Shown here one piece after another: positions 7,799 through 16,336 of a DNA stretch of 41,054 nucleotides. A program made the translations under genes and the position numbers. The DNA is from Streptomyces alanosinicus (GTDB lineage: Bacteria; Actinomycetota; Actinomycetes; Streptomycetales; Streptomycetaceae): NCBI RefSeq assembly GCF_014650595.1, contig NZ_BMVG01000055.1, forward strand, positions 1-41,054. Reading direction: 5' to 3'. Within the stretch, counting starts at the first letter, position 1. Each line of letters starts with the position of its first letter. Below the pieces are notes generated by a model. The model was not told the DNA's origin and ran no database searches. It worked only from the letters and a program-made list of their open reading frames with translations.

Positions 7799-9202
7799 CT
7801 ACAACCGTGCCCGCTTCAGCGCCATGTGCAGCAGCAGCCGGTCCTCGCCGTCGTCCAGGTCCAGGCCGGTCAGCTGCTCGACCCGGGACAGCCGGTAGTA
7901 CAGGGTCTGCCGGTGGATGCCCAGTTCGGCGGCCGCGCGGCCGGCCTGGCCCGCGCGGTCGAGGTAGACCTCCACGGTGCGGGCCAGCTCCCGGTGGGCG
8001 GGGGTCAGGAGCGCGCCGACCACGGGATCGTGCGCGGCCCACGGCGGCAGCGCGGTCAGCAGCCGGTACGCTCCGATGTCCGCCCACTGGGCGACCGGCC
8101 CGAGCCGCGGCTCGGCCAGCGCCGCGCGCGCGGCGGCGGCCGCCTCCTGCCACACCGTGTCCAGGTCGGCGAGACCGACCCGGGGTTCGCCGATCCCGGC
8201 GGCGCAGCCGGTGCCGGCGAGGCGCCGGGCGGACCCGGCGAGTCCCGCGGCGGCCGCCGCGGCCACCTGCGCCCCGGCCCCACGCGCCACGCCGCCCTGT
8301 GCCTCGCGCGCCATGCCGCCCATGCCGCCCTGTGCCTCGCGCACCACCCCGCCCTGTGCCCCGCGTGCCATGCCGCCCTGCGCCTCGCGCGCCACGCCGC
8401 CCTGTGCGCCGCGCGCCCCCTCGGCCTCCTTCAGCAGCCGTGCGGCCGCCGCCTGCGCGGGGACGCCCACCTCCGTGGTCCGCAGCCGCACCAGCACCGC
8501 GAGGCTCTGCCCGGACACCTGCCAGGGAAGCGTGCACAGCGCCGCGGCGTGCGGGACCGTACGGGCGGCCGGGGCGTCGTCCGGGTCGGCCGAGGGCCAG
8601 GGGGCGACGCACACCAGGGTGAGCGGGCCGTCGGCGCGGGGGCCGAGCGCGGTGCGCAGTTCGGCCACCGCCATGTCCCGCTGCCAGCCGCGTTCCGCGG
8701 TGAGCACCGCCCGCAGCTCCCGGCTCAGGCCGGCCCCCGCCTCCGCCTCGTCCGCGAGCAGCGCCCCGATCCGGCTCGCCACCGCCATCGCGGCGGCCAG
8801 TTGGGCGTCCGTCGGCCCCGGTTCGCCCTCCAGCAGCCAGACATAGCCGAGCACCACACCCCGATGGCGTACCGGGAGGCAGATCCGGCCGCGGTACACC
8901 CCGGCCTCGGGGGTCGGCGGGATCCGCACCGGGCCGGTCGCACGGGTGATGCCGAAGCCCTCGAACCACGCCCGGACCGTCGCCGTGGAGCGCCGGGTCA
9001 GGATCGAGCGGGTGCGCACCGGGTCCAGCGCGGTGGCATCCAGCTCGTCGTCACTGTCGTACGCGCCGAAGGCGATCAGCTCGAAGTCGCGGTTCTCCAG
9101 GGTCGCCGGCACGCCGAGCAGCTCCGAGATCTCGTCGACCAGCTCCTGGTAGTCACCCTTGAAAGCCTTGGAATCCGCCGCCACTCGGGCATTCTCCCCC
9201 AT
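7799..9202 (-). CDS. PucR/CdaR-type transcriptional regulator, probable regulator of proline catabolism
   Basis: 467 residues if started at ATG 9202 (MGENARVAADS), preceded by GGCGGA on the minus strand; a GTG at 9271 would add 23 residues but would place palindromic promoter DNA inside the gene. The C-terminus (about the last 60 residues) is the PucR helix-turn-helix: VEVYLDRAGQAGRAAAELGI followed by HRQTLYYRLSRVEQLTGLDL. The upstream part looks like the CdaR/GGDEF-like sensor region. The gene is divergent from proline dehydrogenase, and members of this family act as proline-responsive activators of put genes in other bacteria, so that role is likely here. It carries an internal 8-residue repeat (EAQGGVAR), described separately. 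Confidence 0.85.
   Translation of the reverse strand: MGENARVAADSKAFKGDYQELVDEISELLGVPATLENRDFELIAFGAYDSDDELDATALDPVRTRSILTRRSTATVRAWFEGFGITRATGPVRIPPTPEAGVYRGRICLPVRHRGVVLGYVWLLEGEPGPTDAQLAAAMAVASRIGALLADEAEAGAGLSRELRAVLTAERGWQRDMAVAELRTALGPRADGPLTLVCVAPWPSADPDDAPAARTVPHAAALCTLPWQVSGQSLAVLVRLRTTEVGVPAQAAAARLLKEAEGARGAQGGVAREAQGGMARGAQGGVVREAQGGMGGMAREAQGGVARGAGAQVAAAAAAGLAGSARRLAGTGCAAGIGEPRVGLADLDTVWQEAAAAARAALAEPRLGPVAQWADIGAYRLLTALPPWAAHDPVVGALLTPAHRELARTVEVYLDRAGQAGRAAAELGIHRQTLYYRLSRVEQLTGLDLDDGEDRLLLHMALKRARL
8281..8409 (-). repeat. 24-bp tandem repeat inside the PucR-type gene
   Basis: Five consecutive units of 24, 33, 24, 24 and 24 bases (8281-8304, 8305-8337, 8338-8361, 8362-8385, 8386-8409). 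All are variants of GCCACGCCGCCCTGTGCC flanked by CGCG. On the coding strand they give (EAQGG[VM]AR)n; the 33-base unit carries a 9-base GMG-type insertion. The array lies between the sensor region and the DNA-binding domain, probably as a flexible linker. Confidence 0.92.
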
Positions 9203-9314
9203 TTTTCCGCCGTCTTCATACATCTGTCTGAGATCCAGGGCACGGATGCGTGACAGCTGTCGATGGCTCACGATCGGAGAGATCCTTAGGTTTCACGGTG
9301 GTTCTCCGTGCCGT

Positions 9315-9330
9315 ACCCGAATCGTCGGGT
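9315..9330. promoter_or_regulatory. Palindrome in the pucR-like/proline dehydrogenase promoter region
   Basis: ACCCGA-ATCG-TCGGGT is a perfect 16-bp inverted repeat located 36 bases before the proline dehydrogenase start. A 10-bp perfect palindrome GACAGCTGTC lies at 9252-9261 in the same gap. Either could be the operator of the divergent PucR-type regulator. This is inference from position and symmetry. Confidence 0.45.
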
Positions 9331-9366
9331 GACGGCCGATTTGATGCTTGTCTGTGGAGGTGCCCC

Positions 9367-10293
9367 GTGCTGGGTCCCGTGATTCTCGCCGCCTCGCGCA
9401 GCGACCGGATGCGACGCCTGATCTCGGCGGCTCCGGTGACCAAGCAGGTCGTCGACCGCTTCATCCCCGGCGAGACCGTCGACGACATCGTGCCGATCAT
9501 CAAGGACCTCACGGCCAAGGGGCTGGAGCTGACGATGGACGTCGTCGGCGAGGACATCACCACCCCCGAGCAGGCCGGCGCCGCCCGGGACGCCTATCTG
9601 GCGCTGATCGACCACCTCAAGGATCTTGAACTCGGCGAGCGCGTCGAGATGTCCGTCAAGCTCTCCATGTTCGGGCAAGCGCTCCCCGGCGGCCACGAGC
9701 TGGCCCTCGCCAACGTCCGCCCGGTCGTCGAGGCCGCCGCCGCCATCGGTACGACCGTGACGCTGGACGCCGAGGACCACACCACCCTCGACTCGATGTT
9801 CGCCATCCACGAGGAGCTGCGGAAGGACTTCCCGCAGACCGGCTGTGTCATCCAGGCCTACCTCTTCCGCACCGAGGCCGACGCCCGCCGGCTCGCCGCC
9901 GCCGGCAGCCGCGTCCGCCTGGTCAAGGGCGCCTACAAGGAGCCCGCCGAGGTCGCCTACCAGCAGCGGCACGAGATCGACAAGGCGTACGTCCGGGTCC
10001 TGCGCATCCTCATGGAGGGCGAGGGGTACCCGATGATCGGGTCCCACGACCCGCGTCTGATCGCCATCGCGCAGGAGCTGGCGCACCAGGCCGGCCGCAA
10101 GCTCGACGAGTACGAGTTCCAGATGCTGTACGGCATCCGCGGCGAGGAGCACCTGCGGCTGGCCGCCGAGGGCCACCGTATGCGCGTCTACACCGCCTAC
10201 GGCACGGACTGGTACGGCTACTTCATGCGCCGTCTGGCGGAGAAGCCCGCGAACCTGCGGTTCTTCCTCCGCTCGATGGTCAGCAAGGGCTGA
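9367..10293 (+). CDS. pruB: Proline dehydrogenase (monofunctional)
   Basis: 308 residues from GTG 9367, chosen because GGAGG (9356-9360) lies 6 bases upstream; the open frame continues upstream without such a signal. The enzyme oxidises L-proline to delta-1-pyrroline-5-carboxylate with FAD, passing electrons to the respiratory chain. It is the TIM-barrel PRODH fold of the PutA N-terminal catalytic domain. Visible motifs are MSVKLSMFGQALP, VTLDAEDHTTLDSMF, RLVKGAYKEPAEVAY and YEFQMLYGIRGEEH, with a late YTAYGTDWYGYFMRRLAEKPANL containing the paired arginines that hold the proline carboxylate. The P5C dehydrogenase gene follows 39 bases later, so the two form an operon as in other actinobacteria where PutA is split. 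Confidence 0.96.
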   Translation: MLGPVILAASRSDRMRRLISAAPVTKQVVDRFIPGETVDDIVPIIKDLTAKGLELTMDVVGEDITTPEQAGAARDAYLALIDHLKDLELGERVEMSVKLSMFGQALPGGHELALANVRPVVEAAAAIGTTVTLDAEDHTTLDSMFAIHEELRKDFPQTGCVIQAYLFRTEADARRLAAAGSRVRLVKGAYKEPAEVAYQQRHEIDKAYVRVLRILMEGEGYPMIGSHDPRLIAIAQELAHQAGRKLDEYEFQMLYGIRGEEHLRLAAEGHRMRVYTAYGTDWYGYFMRRLAEKPANLRFFLRSMVSKG

Positions 10294-10332
10294 GCCCGAA
10301 CACCCGCTCAAGATCAAGGAGTCAAGGATCTC

Positions 10333-11964
10333 ATGGACGCTGTGACCCAGGTCCCCACCCCCGTCAACGAGCCGGTGCACGGCTACGCCCCCGGCTCGCC
10401 CGAGCGCGCCCGTCTGGAGGTCAAGCTCAAGGAGCTGGCCGAGAACCCGATCGAGCTGCCGATGACCATCGGCGGTGAGAAGCGGCTGGGTGGCGGCGAG
10501 ACCTTCCAGGTCGTTCAGCCGCACAACCACAAGGCCGTCATCGGCACCGGCCGGCACGCCGGCAGGCAGGACGCCCAGGACGCGATCGACGCGGCCCTGG
10601 CCGCCGCGCCGGCCTGGCGCGCGATGTCCTTCGACGACCGCGCCGCGATCATCCTGCGCGCCGCCGAACTGCTCGCCGGCCCGTGGCGCGAGACCATCGC
10701 CGCGTCCACCATGCTGGGCCAGTCCAAGACCGCCCAGCAGGCCGAGATCGACACCCCCTGCGAGCTGGTCGACTTCTGGCGCTTCAACGTCCACTACGCC
10801 CGCCAGATCCTCGCCGAGCAGCCCCCGGCGAACTCCCCGGGCGTGTGGAACCGCATGGACCACCGCCCGCTGGAGGGCTTCGTCTACGCGATCACGCCGT
10901 TCAACTTCAGCGCCATCGCGGGCAACCTGCCCACCGCCCCCGCGCTGATGGGCAACGTGGTGGTCTGGAAGCCGTCCCCGACGCAGACCCACGCCGCCGT
11001 CCTGCTCATGCAGTTGCTGGAGGAGGCGGGCCTGCCCAAGGGCGTCATCAACCTCGTCACCGGCGACGGCATCGAGGTCTCCGAGGTCGCCCTGGTCCAC
11101 CGCGACCTCGCGGGCATCCACTTCACCGGTTCCACCAAGACCTTCCAGTACCTGTGGAAGACGGTCGGCACCAACATCGAGAAGTACCGCACCTACCCGC
11201 GTCTGGTCGGCGAGACCGGCGGCAAGGACTTCCTGGTCGCCCACCCGAGCGCCGACCGCGCCGTGCTGAAGACCGCCCTGACCCGCGGTGCCTTCGAGTA
11301 CCAGGGCCAGAAGTGCTCCGCCACCTCCCGCGCCTACATCCCGGCCTCCATCTGGAACTCGGGCTTCAAGGAGGAGTTCGCCGCCGAGGTCGACTACCTC
11401 ACCATGGGTGACGTCACCGACCTGTCGAACTTCATCGGCGCCGTGATCGACGACCGCGCGTTCGCCAAGAACAAGGCCGCGATCGACCGCGCCAAGCAGG
11501 ACCCGACCTGCGAGATCGTCGCGGGCGGCTCCTACGACGACTCGGTCGGCTACTTCGTCCGCCCGACGGTCATCGTCTCCACCGACCCGGAGAACGAGGT
11601 CTTCCGCACCGAGTACTTCGGCCCGGTCCTCGGCATCCACGTCTACGAGGACGACGAGTACGACGCGATGCTGGAGCAGATGGAGTCGGTCTCCGACTAC
11701 GCCCTGACCGGCGCGGTCATCGCGAACGACCGCGCCGCGGCGGCCCACACGATGGAGAAGCTCCGCTACGCGGCCGGCAACTTCTACATCAACGACAAGT
11801 CGACCGGCGCCGTCGTCGGCCAGCAGCCCTTCGGCGGCGGCCGCGCCTCCGGCACCAACGACAAGGCCGGCGCCCCGCAGAACCTGCTGCGCTGGACCCT
11901 GACCCGCGCCATCAAGGAGACGCTGGTCCCGCCGACCGACTACACGTACCCGCACATGGGCTGA
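10333..11964 (+). CDS. pruA: 1-pyrroline-5-carboxylate (glutamate semialdehyde) dehydrogenase
   Basis: 543 residues, ATG 10333 with CAAGGAT 4-9 bases upstream. An aldehyde dehydrogenase of the P5C group: ITPFNFSAIAGNLP (about 187-200), HFTGSTKTF for NAD, the general base E294 in LVGETGGKDF and the nucleophile C328 in YQGQKCSATSR. It converts glutamate semialdehyde, formed from the proline dehydrogenase product, to glutamate with NAD+. Length fits the stand-alone bacterial and eukaryotic type. It is the second gene of a two-gene proline catabolic operon, followed directly by a strong terminator. Confidence 0.97.
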   Translation: MDAVTQVPTPVNEPVHGYAPGSPERARLEVKLKELAENPIELPMTIGGEKRLGGGETFQVVQPHNHKAVIGTGRHAGRQDAQDAIDAALAAAPAWRAMSFDDRAAIILRAAELLAGPWRETIAASTMLGQSKTAQQAEIDTPCELVDFWRFNVHYARQILAEQPPANSPGVWNRMDHRPLEGFVYAITPFNFSAIAGNLPTAPALMGNVVVWKPSPTQTHAAVLLMQLLEEAGLPKGVINLVTGDGIEVSEVALVHRDLAGIHFTGSTKTFQYLWKTVGTNIEKYRTYPRLVGETGGKDFLVAHPSADRAVLKTALTRGAFEYQGQKCSATSRAYIPASIWNSGFKEEFAAEVDYLTMGDVTDLSNFIGAVIDDRAFAKNKAAIDRAKQDPTCEIVAGGSYDDSVGYFVRPTVIVSTDPENEVFRTEYFGPVLGIHVYEDDEYDAMLEQMESVSDYALTGAVIANDRAAAAHTMEKLRYAAGNFYINDKSTGAVVGQQPFGGGRASGTNDKAGAPQNLLRWTLTRAIKETLVPPTDYTYPHMG

Positions 11965-11979
11965 TCAGCCCCCCGATCG

Positions 11980-12021
11980 ACGGGCCGGGAACCCTGCCAC
12001 CGAGCAGGCTTCCCGGCCCGT
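11980..12021 (+). terminator. Terminator after the proline catabolic operon
   Basis: Arms 11980-11997 (ACGGGCCGGGAA then CCCTGC) and 12004-12021 pair over 18 positions with a single mismatch, around a 6-base loop, and are followed by a short T run. It starts 16 bases after the stop codon. Confidence 0.9.
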
Positions 12022-12073
12022 TTCCAACCCCACCGGGAGCCCGTTTCCCGCTCCGCCGGGAGATAGTGGGTCC

Positions 12074-12613
12074 ATGACCGTCCGACTGCGTCTCGCCCAC
12101 ACCGCCGATCTCGACCCCGGCGAACTCCACGCCGCCCATGCCCTGTTGGACGCGGCGTTCGACGGGGGATTCTCCGACGAGGACTGGGAGCACGGGCTCG
12201 GGGGCCTGCATGTGCTCGTCCATGACGCCACCGGGCTCGCCGCCCACGGCTCGGTCGTGCAGCGGCGCATCGGCCACCGTGGGCGCTGGCTGCGGGCCGG
12301 ATACGTCGAGGCCGTCGCCGTACGTTCCGATGCCCGGCGCAAAGGGCTCGGCGGGCGGGTGCTGGCGGAGCTGGAGCGGGTGATCGGGCGGGCGTACGAC
12401 CTCGGTGCGCTGTCGGCGAGCCCGGAGGGAGCCGCGCTGTACACCGCCCGGGGCTGGCAGCGGTGGAGCGGTCGGGTGCACGGACTGTCCCCGGACGGGA
12501 TCGTACGGCTGCCGGAGGAGGAAGGGGGCATCTACGTATGGCCCGCGCTCGCCGGGGCGCCCGACCCCGCCGGGGAGTTCGTCCTCGACTGGCGTGACGG
12601 GGACGTCGCCTGA
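12074..12613 (+). CDS. GNAT acetyltransferase resembling aminoglycoside 2'-N-acetyltransferase AAC(2')-I
   Basis: 179 residues from ATG 12074, with a TAG-rich box about 5-10 bases upstream that may be a promoter for a leaderless message. Several blocks match the AAC(2')-I family of mycobacteria and Providencia as I remember it: RLAHTADLD at the start, FSDEDWEHGLGGLHVLVHD, VVQRR, LRAGYVEAVAVR, YDLGALSAS, the ARGW-x-W-x-G segment and DWRDGDV at the end. The acetyl-CoA loop R/QxxGxG/A appears as RRKGLGGR. Length equals the known enzymes (about 180). It could acetylate an aminoglycoside 2'-amino group, or a cell-wall or metabolite amine, since the native role of such chromosomal genes is often unclear. 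It ends 7 bases from the convergent oxidoreductase. Confidence 0.8.
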   Translation: MTVRLRLAHTADLDPGELHAAHALLDAAFDGGFSDEDWEHGLGGLHVLVHDATGLAAHGSVVQRRIGHRGRWLRAGYVEAVAVRSDARRKGLGGRVLAELERVIGRAYDLGALSASPEGAALYTARGWQRWSGRVHGLSPDGIVRLPEEEGGIYVWPALAGAPDPAGEFVLDWRDGDVA

Positions 12614-12620
12614 CGGAGTG

Positions 12621-13616
12621 TCACGGGGTCGCGCGGACCAGGATCTTGCCCGTGTTGCCGCCGCGCAGCATCAGCAGGAACGCCTCCACGATCCGCTCGA
12701 AGCCGTCCACCACCGTCTCGTCCGCCGTCAGCGCCCCGCTGCGCAGATGCGGTACGGCGAAGTCGTACAGCTCGTCCTGTGCGTCCTGGTGGTCCTTCAC
12801 CAGGAAGCCCTCGACGCGCAGGCTCTTCTCCACGACGTCGGCGTGGTTGAACAGCACGGGCGGGGCGTCCGGGGTGTTGTACTGGCTGATCGTGCCGACC
12901 CGCACCACCCGGCCCCGCTCCCGCAGCGCGCCGATCGCCGCGCCGAGGTGGTCGCCGCCGACGTTGTCGACGAAGACGTCGATGCCGGTGGGGGCCGCTT
13001 CGGCGAGCAGGCCGGCGACCGGGGCGGTGCGGTAGTCGAAGGCCGCGTCGTAACCCACCTGTTCCGTCAGGTACCTCACCTTCTGAGGGGTGCCCGCGCT
13101 GCCGGTCACCCGGCCCGCGCCGAGCAGCCGGGCGAAGCGGCCGGCCGCCGTGCCGACCCCGCCCGCCGCGCCGGAGACGAACACGTCCTCGCCCTCGCGC
13201 AGCCGGGCGATCCGGGTCAGCGCGACGTACGCCGTCAGACCCGTGCCGCCCAGCACGCTCAGATACGCCGACAGCGGGACGCCGGGGTGGTGCGGGAGCC
13301 GCCGGACCTCCTCGGGGCGGACCACGGCGTGCGTGCGCCAGCCCTGGCGGTGGAAGACGATCTCGCCCTCGGGCAGTTCCGCGGTCCGGGAGGCGACCAC
13401 CCGGCCCAGGGTGCGGCCCTCCAGCGGGGCGTTCAGCGCGAAGTCGCCGTCCATCATCTCGCGGTGGTACGGGTCCACCGACCACAGCAGATTCTCCACC
13501 AGGGCCGTACCGGGCGCCGGTGCGGGCACCGGGGACTCGGCGAAGCGGAAGTGGTCCGCGGTGGGGAAGCCGGCGGGGCGGGCGGTCTGCTGCACGGTGA
13601 GCGCGATCTCGGTCAT
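12621..13616 (-). CDS. NADP-dependent oxidoreductase, zinc-free MDR family
   Basis: 331 residues from ATG 13616. The MDR fold is clear: the N-terminal substrate domain has LLWSVDPYHREMM, and the Rossmann motif is VFVSGAAGGVGTAAGRFARLLGAGRVTGSAG. FVDNVGGDHLGAAIGALRERGRVV and ISQYN follow, as in the leukotriene B4 12-hydroxydehydrogenase/2-alkenal reductase (CurA-like) subgroup, which lacks the zinc ligands. It probably reduces the C=C of an alpha,beta-unsaturated carbonyl compound with NADPH. The LysR gene is divergent 102 bases away with a perfect operator-like repeat between them, so it is the likely target of that regulator. Confidence 0.9.
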   Translation of the reverse strand: MTEIALTVQQTARPAGFPTADHFRFAESPVPAPAPGTALVENLLWSVDPYHREMMDGDFALNAPLEGRTLGRVVASRTAELPEGEIVFHRQGWRTHAVVRPEEVRRLPHHPGVPLSAYLSVLGGTGLTAYVALTRIARLREGEDVFVSGAAGGVGTAAGRFARLLGAGRVTGSAGTPQKVRYLTEQVGYDAAFDYRTAPVAGLLAEAAPTGIDVFVDNVGGDHLGAAIGALRERGRVVRVGTISQYNTPDAPPVLFNHADVVEKSLRVEGFLVKDHQDAQDELYDFAVPHLRSGALTADETVVDGFERIVEAFLLMLRGGNTGKILVRATP

Positions 13617-13663
13617 GGCGAGGACGCTAGGCAGGAATGCCCGGCACGGGCAGAGGGTTTGGC

Positions 13664-13686
13664 TCATGGAACGCGCCGGTCCATGA
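13664..13686. promoter_or_regulatory. Inverted repeat between the oxidoreductase and lysR genes
   Basis: TCATGGA (13664-13670) and TCCATGA (13680-13686) are perfect inverted arms separated by 9 bases, with a dyad size and position typical of LysR operators in divergent promoters. An in-frame ATG of the LysR frame lies within the right arm, which argues for the downstream GTG as the real start. Confidence 0.6.
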
Positions 13687-13718
13687 AGCAGTCTCATACC
13701 CGCAGGTGGGAGCCCCGA

Positions 13719-14627
13719 GTGACAGCAGTCGACCTTGCCCCGCAGGAGCTGAGGATCCTGGTCGCCGTGGCCGACGAGGGCGGGTTCTCCGCCGCGGCCG
13801 CCCGGCTCGGGACCACCCAGTCCGCCGTCTCGCACGCCGTGCGGGGCATCGAGCGGAAGCTGGGCGCCGTGCTCTTCGAGCGGGGCCGGTTCGGGGCCCG
13901 GCCCACGGCCGCGGGGGAGCGGGCGGCGGCCCATGCGCGCCGCGTGCTGCGCATGCTCCAGGTCCTGGCCGCCGACGTCCGCGGCGCGCACACCGGCGAG
14001 ATCGCCGGACCGCTGCGGATCGCCGCCTTCCGCAGCGCGGCCCTGCATCTGCTGCCGGCCGCCCTGGAGCGGCTCCGCGCCGGGCACCCCGGCATCGAGG
14101 TGAGCGTCAGCGTCGTACGGGAGTTGGGCGCCGGCACCGCGGGCGAGGTCGCCGAGGGGCGGGCCGATCTCGCGATCGCCACCCTGAACGGGCCGCCGCA
14201 GGCCGGGCTGGTCGGCGGGGTGCTGCTCCAGGAGCCGTACTCCCTGGTGCATCCGGCGGGGCATCCGGACCCGCGCGGCCTCCCGCTCGTCGACTGGGCG
14301 GAGAACTGCGGCTCGTACACCCGCGCCTGGTGGGCCGCCCAGGACTGGATCCCGGCGGCGACCGTGAGCGCCGAGGACGACGGCGCGGTGCTGTCCATGG
14401 TGGGCAGCGGACTCGGCATGGCCATCATGCCCGCGCTCTCCCTCACCGGGGCGCCGTCCGCCGTCGAGATCACCGACCTGGGTCCGGCGCGGCCGTACCG
14501 CGGCGTCGGCTACGTGACCACCCCCGAACTGGCCGCCACCGATGCCGTACGAGCCCTGATCCGCACCCTTCGCTCCCTCGGACGGACTACCCCCGAACGC
14601 ACGAAGGCCCAGCTCAGAGCGTTGTGA
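13719..14627 (+). CDS. LysR-family regulator
   Basis: 302 residues from GTG 13719, preceded by GGTGGGAG (13705-13712) at 6 bases; an ATG at 13683 is in frame but falls in the operator-like repeat. The N-terminal winged helix-turn-helix (about residues 6-65) contains LAVADEGGFSAAAARLGTTQ-like spacing and SAVSHAVRGIERKLGAVLFER, standard for LysR proteins. The C-terminal half is the periplasmic-binding-like effector domain. Its likely target is the divergent MDR oxidoreductase. The effector is unknown. Confidence 0.92.
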   Translation: MTAVDLAPQELRILVAVADEGGFSAAAARLGTTQSAVSHAVRGIERKLGAVLFERGRFGARPTAAGERAAAHARRVLRMLQVLAADVRGAHTGEIAGPLRIAAFRSAALHLLPAALERLRAGHPGIEVSVSVVRELGAGTAGEVAEGRADLAIATLNGPPQAGLVGGVLLQEPYSLVHPAGHPDPRGLPLVDWAENCGSYTRAWWAAQDWIPAATVSAEDDGAVLSMVGSGLGMAIMPALSLTGAPSAVEITDLGPARPYRGVGYVTTPELAATDAVRALIRTLRSLGRTTPERTKAQLRAL

Positions 14628-14747
14628 CCGGAGCCGTCGTCTCAGATAGTAGGAAGTCCGAGTAACTGTGCAGACAGAAGCGTGGCGTTCCCTTAGTTTT
14701 GTAGGAGCCGAACGCATCGCTCGATCCAGCGAATGGCGGTCGTGAGC

Positions 14748-14778
14748 CGGGCCCCGTGCAGGCAACCCCTGCGGCCCG
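14748..14778 (+). other. Stable hairpin in the lysR to small-ORF gap
   Basis: The 221-base gap from 14628 to 14848 is noticeably less GC-rich near 14640-14705. It holds one strong stem: CGGGCC (14748-14753) with GGCCCG (14773-14778), and GCAGG (14758-14762) with CCTGC (14768-14772), separated by a 4-base bulge and closed by a 5-base loop. No T-tract follows. It may belong to the 5' leader of the small protein gene or be a small RNA; nothing else in the gap is convincing. Confidence 0.35.
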
Positions 14779-14848
14779 AGTCTCCCCGCCCCTTAGGCGC
14801 GTAGAAATCCCTTTGTGTGCTCCACGTTTGCCGAAGGAGTCGATTTCC

Positions 14849-14980
14849 ATGGCCGAGACGACCATCCGCCGCCGCGTCCGCCACGTGTCCCGCGCGAGCG
14901 AGTCCGACCGCAGGAACGCCGCCGCCGCCCTGCAGCGCGCCCTCGACCGCCGCGACAACGGCGGCGAGACCGGCCACTGA
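14849..14980 (+). CDS. Conserved small basic protein, 43 residues
   Basis: ATG 14849 with AAGGAG (14834-14839) 9 bases upstream and TGA at 14978. The product, MAETTIRRRVRHVSRASESDR and onward, is rich in Arg and Ala, contains an amphipathic helix around AAAALQRALDRR, and ends GGETGH. Codon use has the strong third-position G/C of neighbouring genes, and the ribosome binding site is good, so it looks real despite its size. I recall similar small proteins in front of leuB in Streptomyces but know no function. leuB starts 70 bases downstream. Confidence 0.75.
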   Translation: MAETTIRRRVRHVSRASESDRRNAAAALQRALDRRDNGGETGH

Positions 14981-15050
14981 CAACGTTGACACGGCGTCCG
15001 AATGGCGGACACCGCATGTCATCACCTGGGACGAGGAGTAGGGTGCCCGC

Positions 15051-16094
<1,044 letters not shown>

Positions 16095-16112
16095 TCCGGC
16101 GCTCACCCACCC

Positions 16113-16147
16113 AAAGCCGCCGGGTCGCAACCGCACCCGGCGGCTTT
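16113..16147 (+). terminator. Terminator after leuB
   Basis: AAAGCCGCCGGGT (16113-16125) and ACCCGGCGGCTTT (16135-16147) form a perfect 13-bp stem with a 9-base loop and a run of T at the end. Confidence 0.92.
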
Positions 16148-16223
16148 TCCTGTGCCTCGCCGGGTGCCACCATCAACCCTTGGGCCGCTTTCACCCCGAT
16201 TCCGTCGGCCGCATCCTTCGCGC

Positions 16224-16229
16224 GATAAT
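16224..16229 (+). promoter_or_regulatory. Possible -10 box for ilvE
   Basis: GATAAT lies in the 189-base gap between the leuB terminator and ilvE. It is the only near-consensus -10 there, and a weak -35 (TCCGTC) would sit 17 bases upstream. Nothing else in this gap was recognised. Confidence 0.3.
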
Positions 16230-16336
16230 CGAACGCGGAGCCGCGGTATGAGGGAATGCTCGGACGTCCTATCACTGGCCACCGGTCGTGCGGGCGTGTA
16301 TGCGGCCCCGTCACTACAACCGGTGAAGGACAACAC

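Noticed and set aside
8281..8409. Repeat array considered as a CRISPR array
   Set aside because: Units are contiguous without unique spacers and lie in a coding frame; it is a coding tandem repeat.
9286..11955. 889-residue minus-strand frame opposite the proline catabolic operon
   Set aside because: Spans two well-supported genes and their junction; no recognisable domain.
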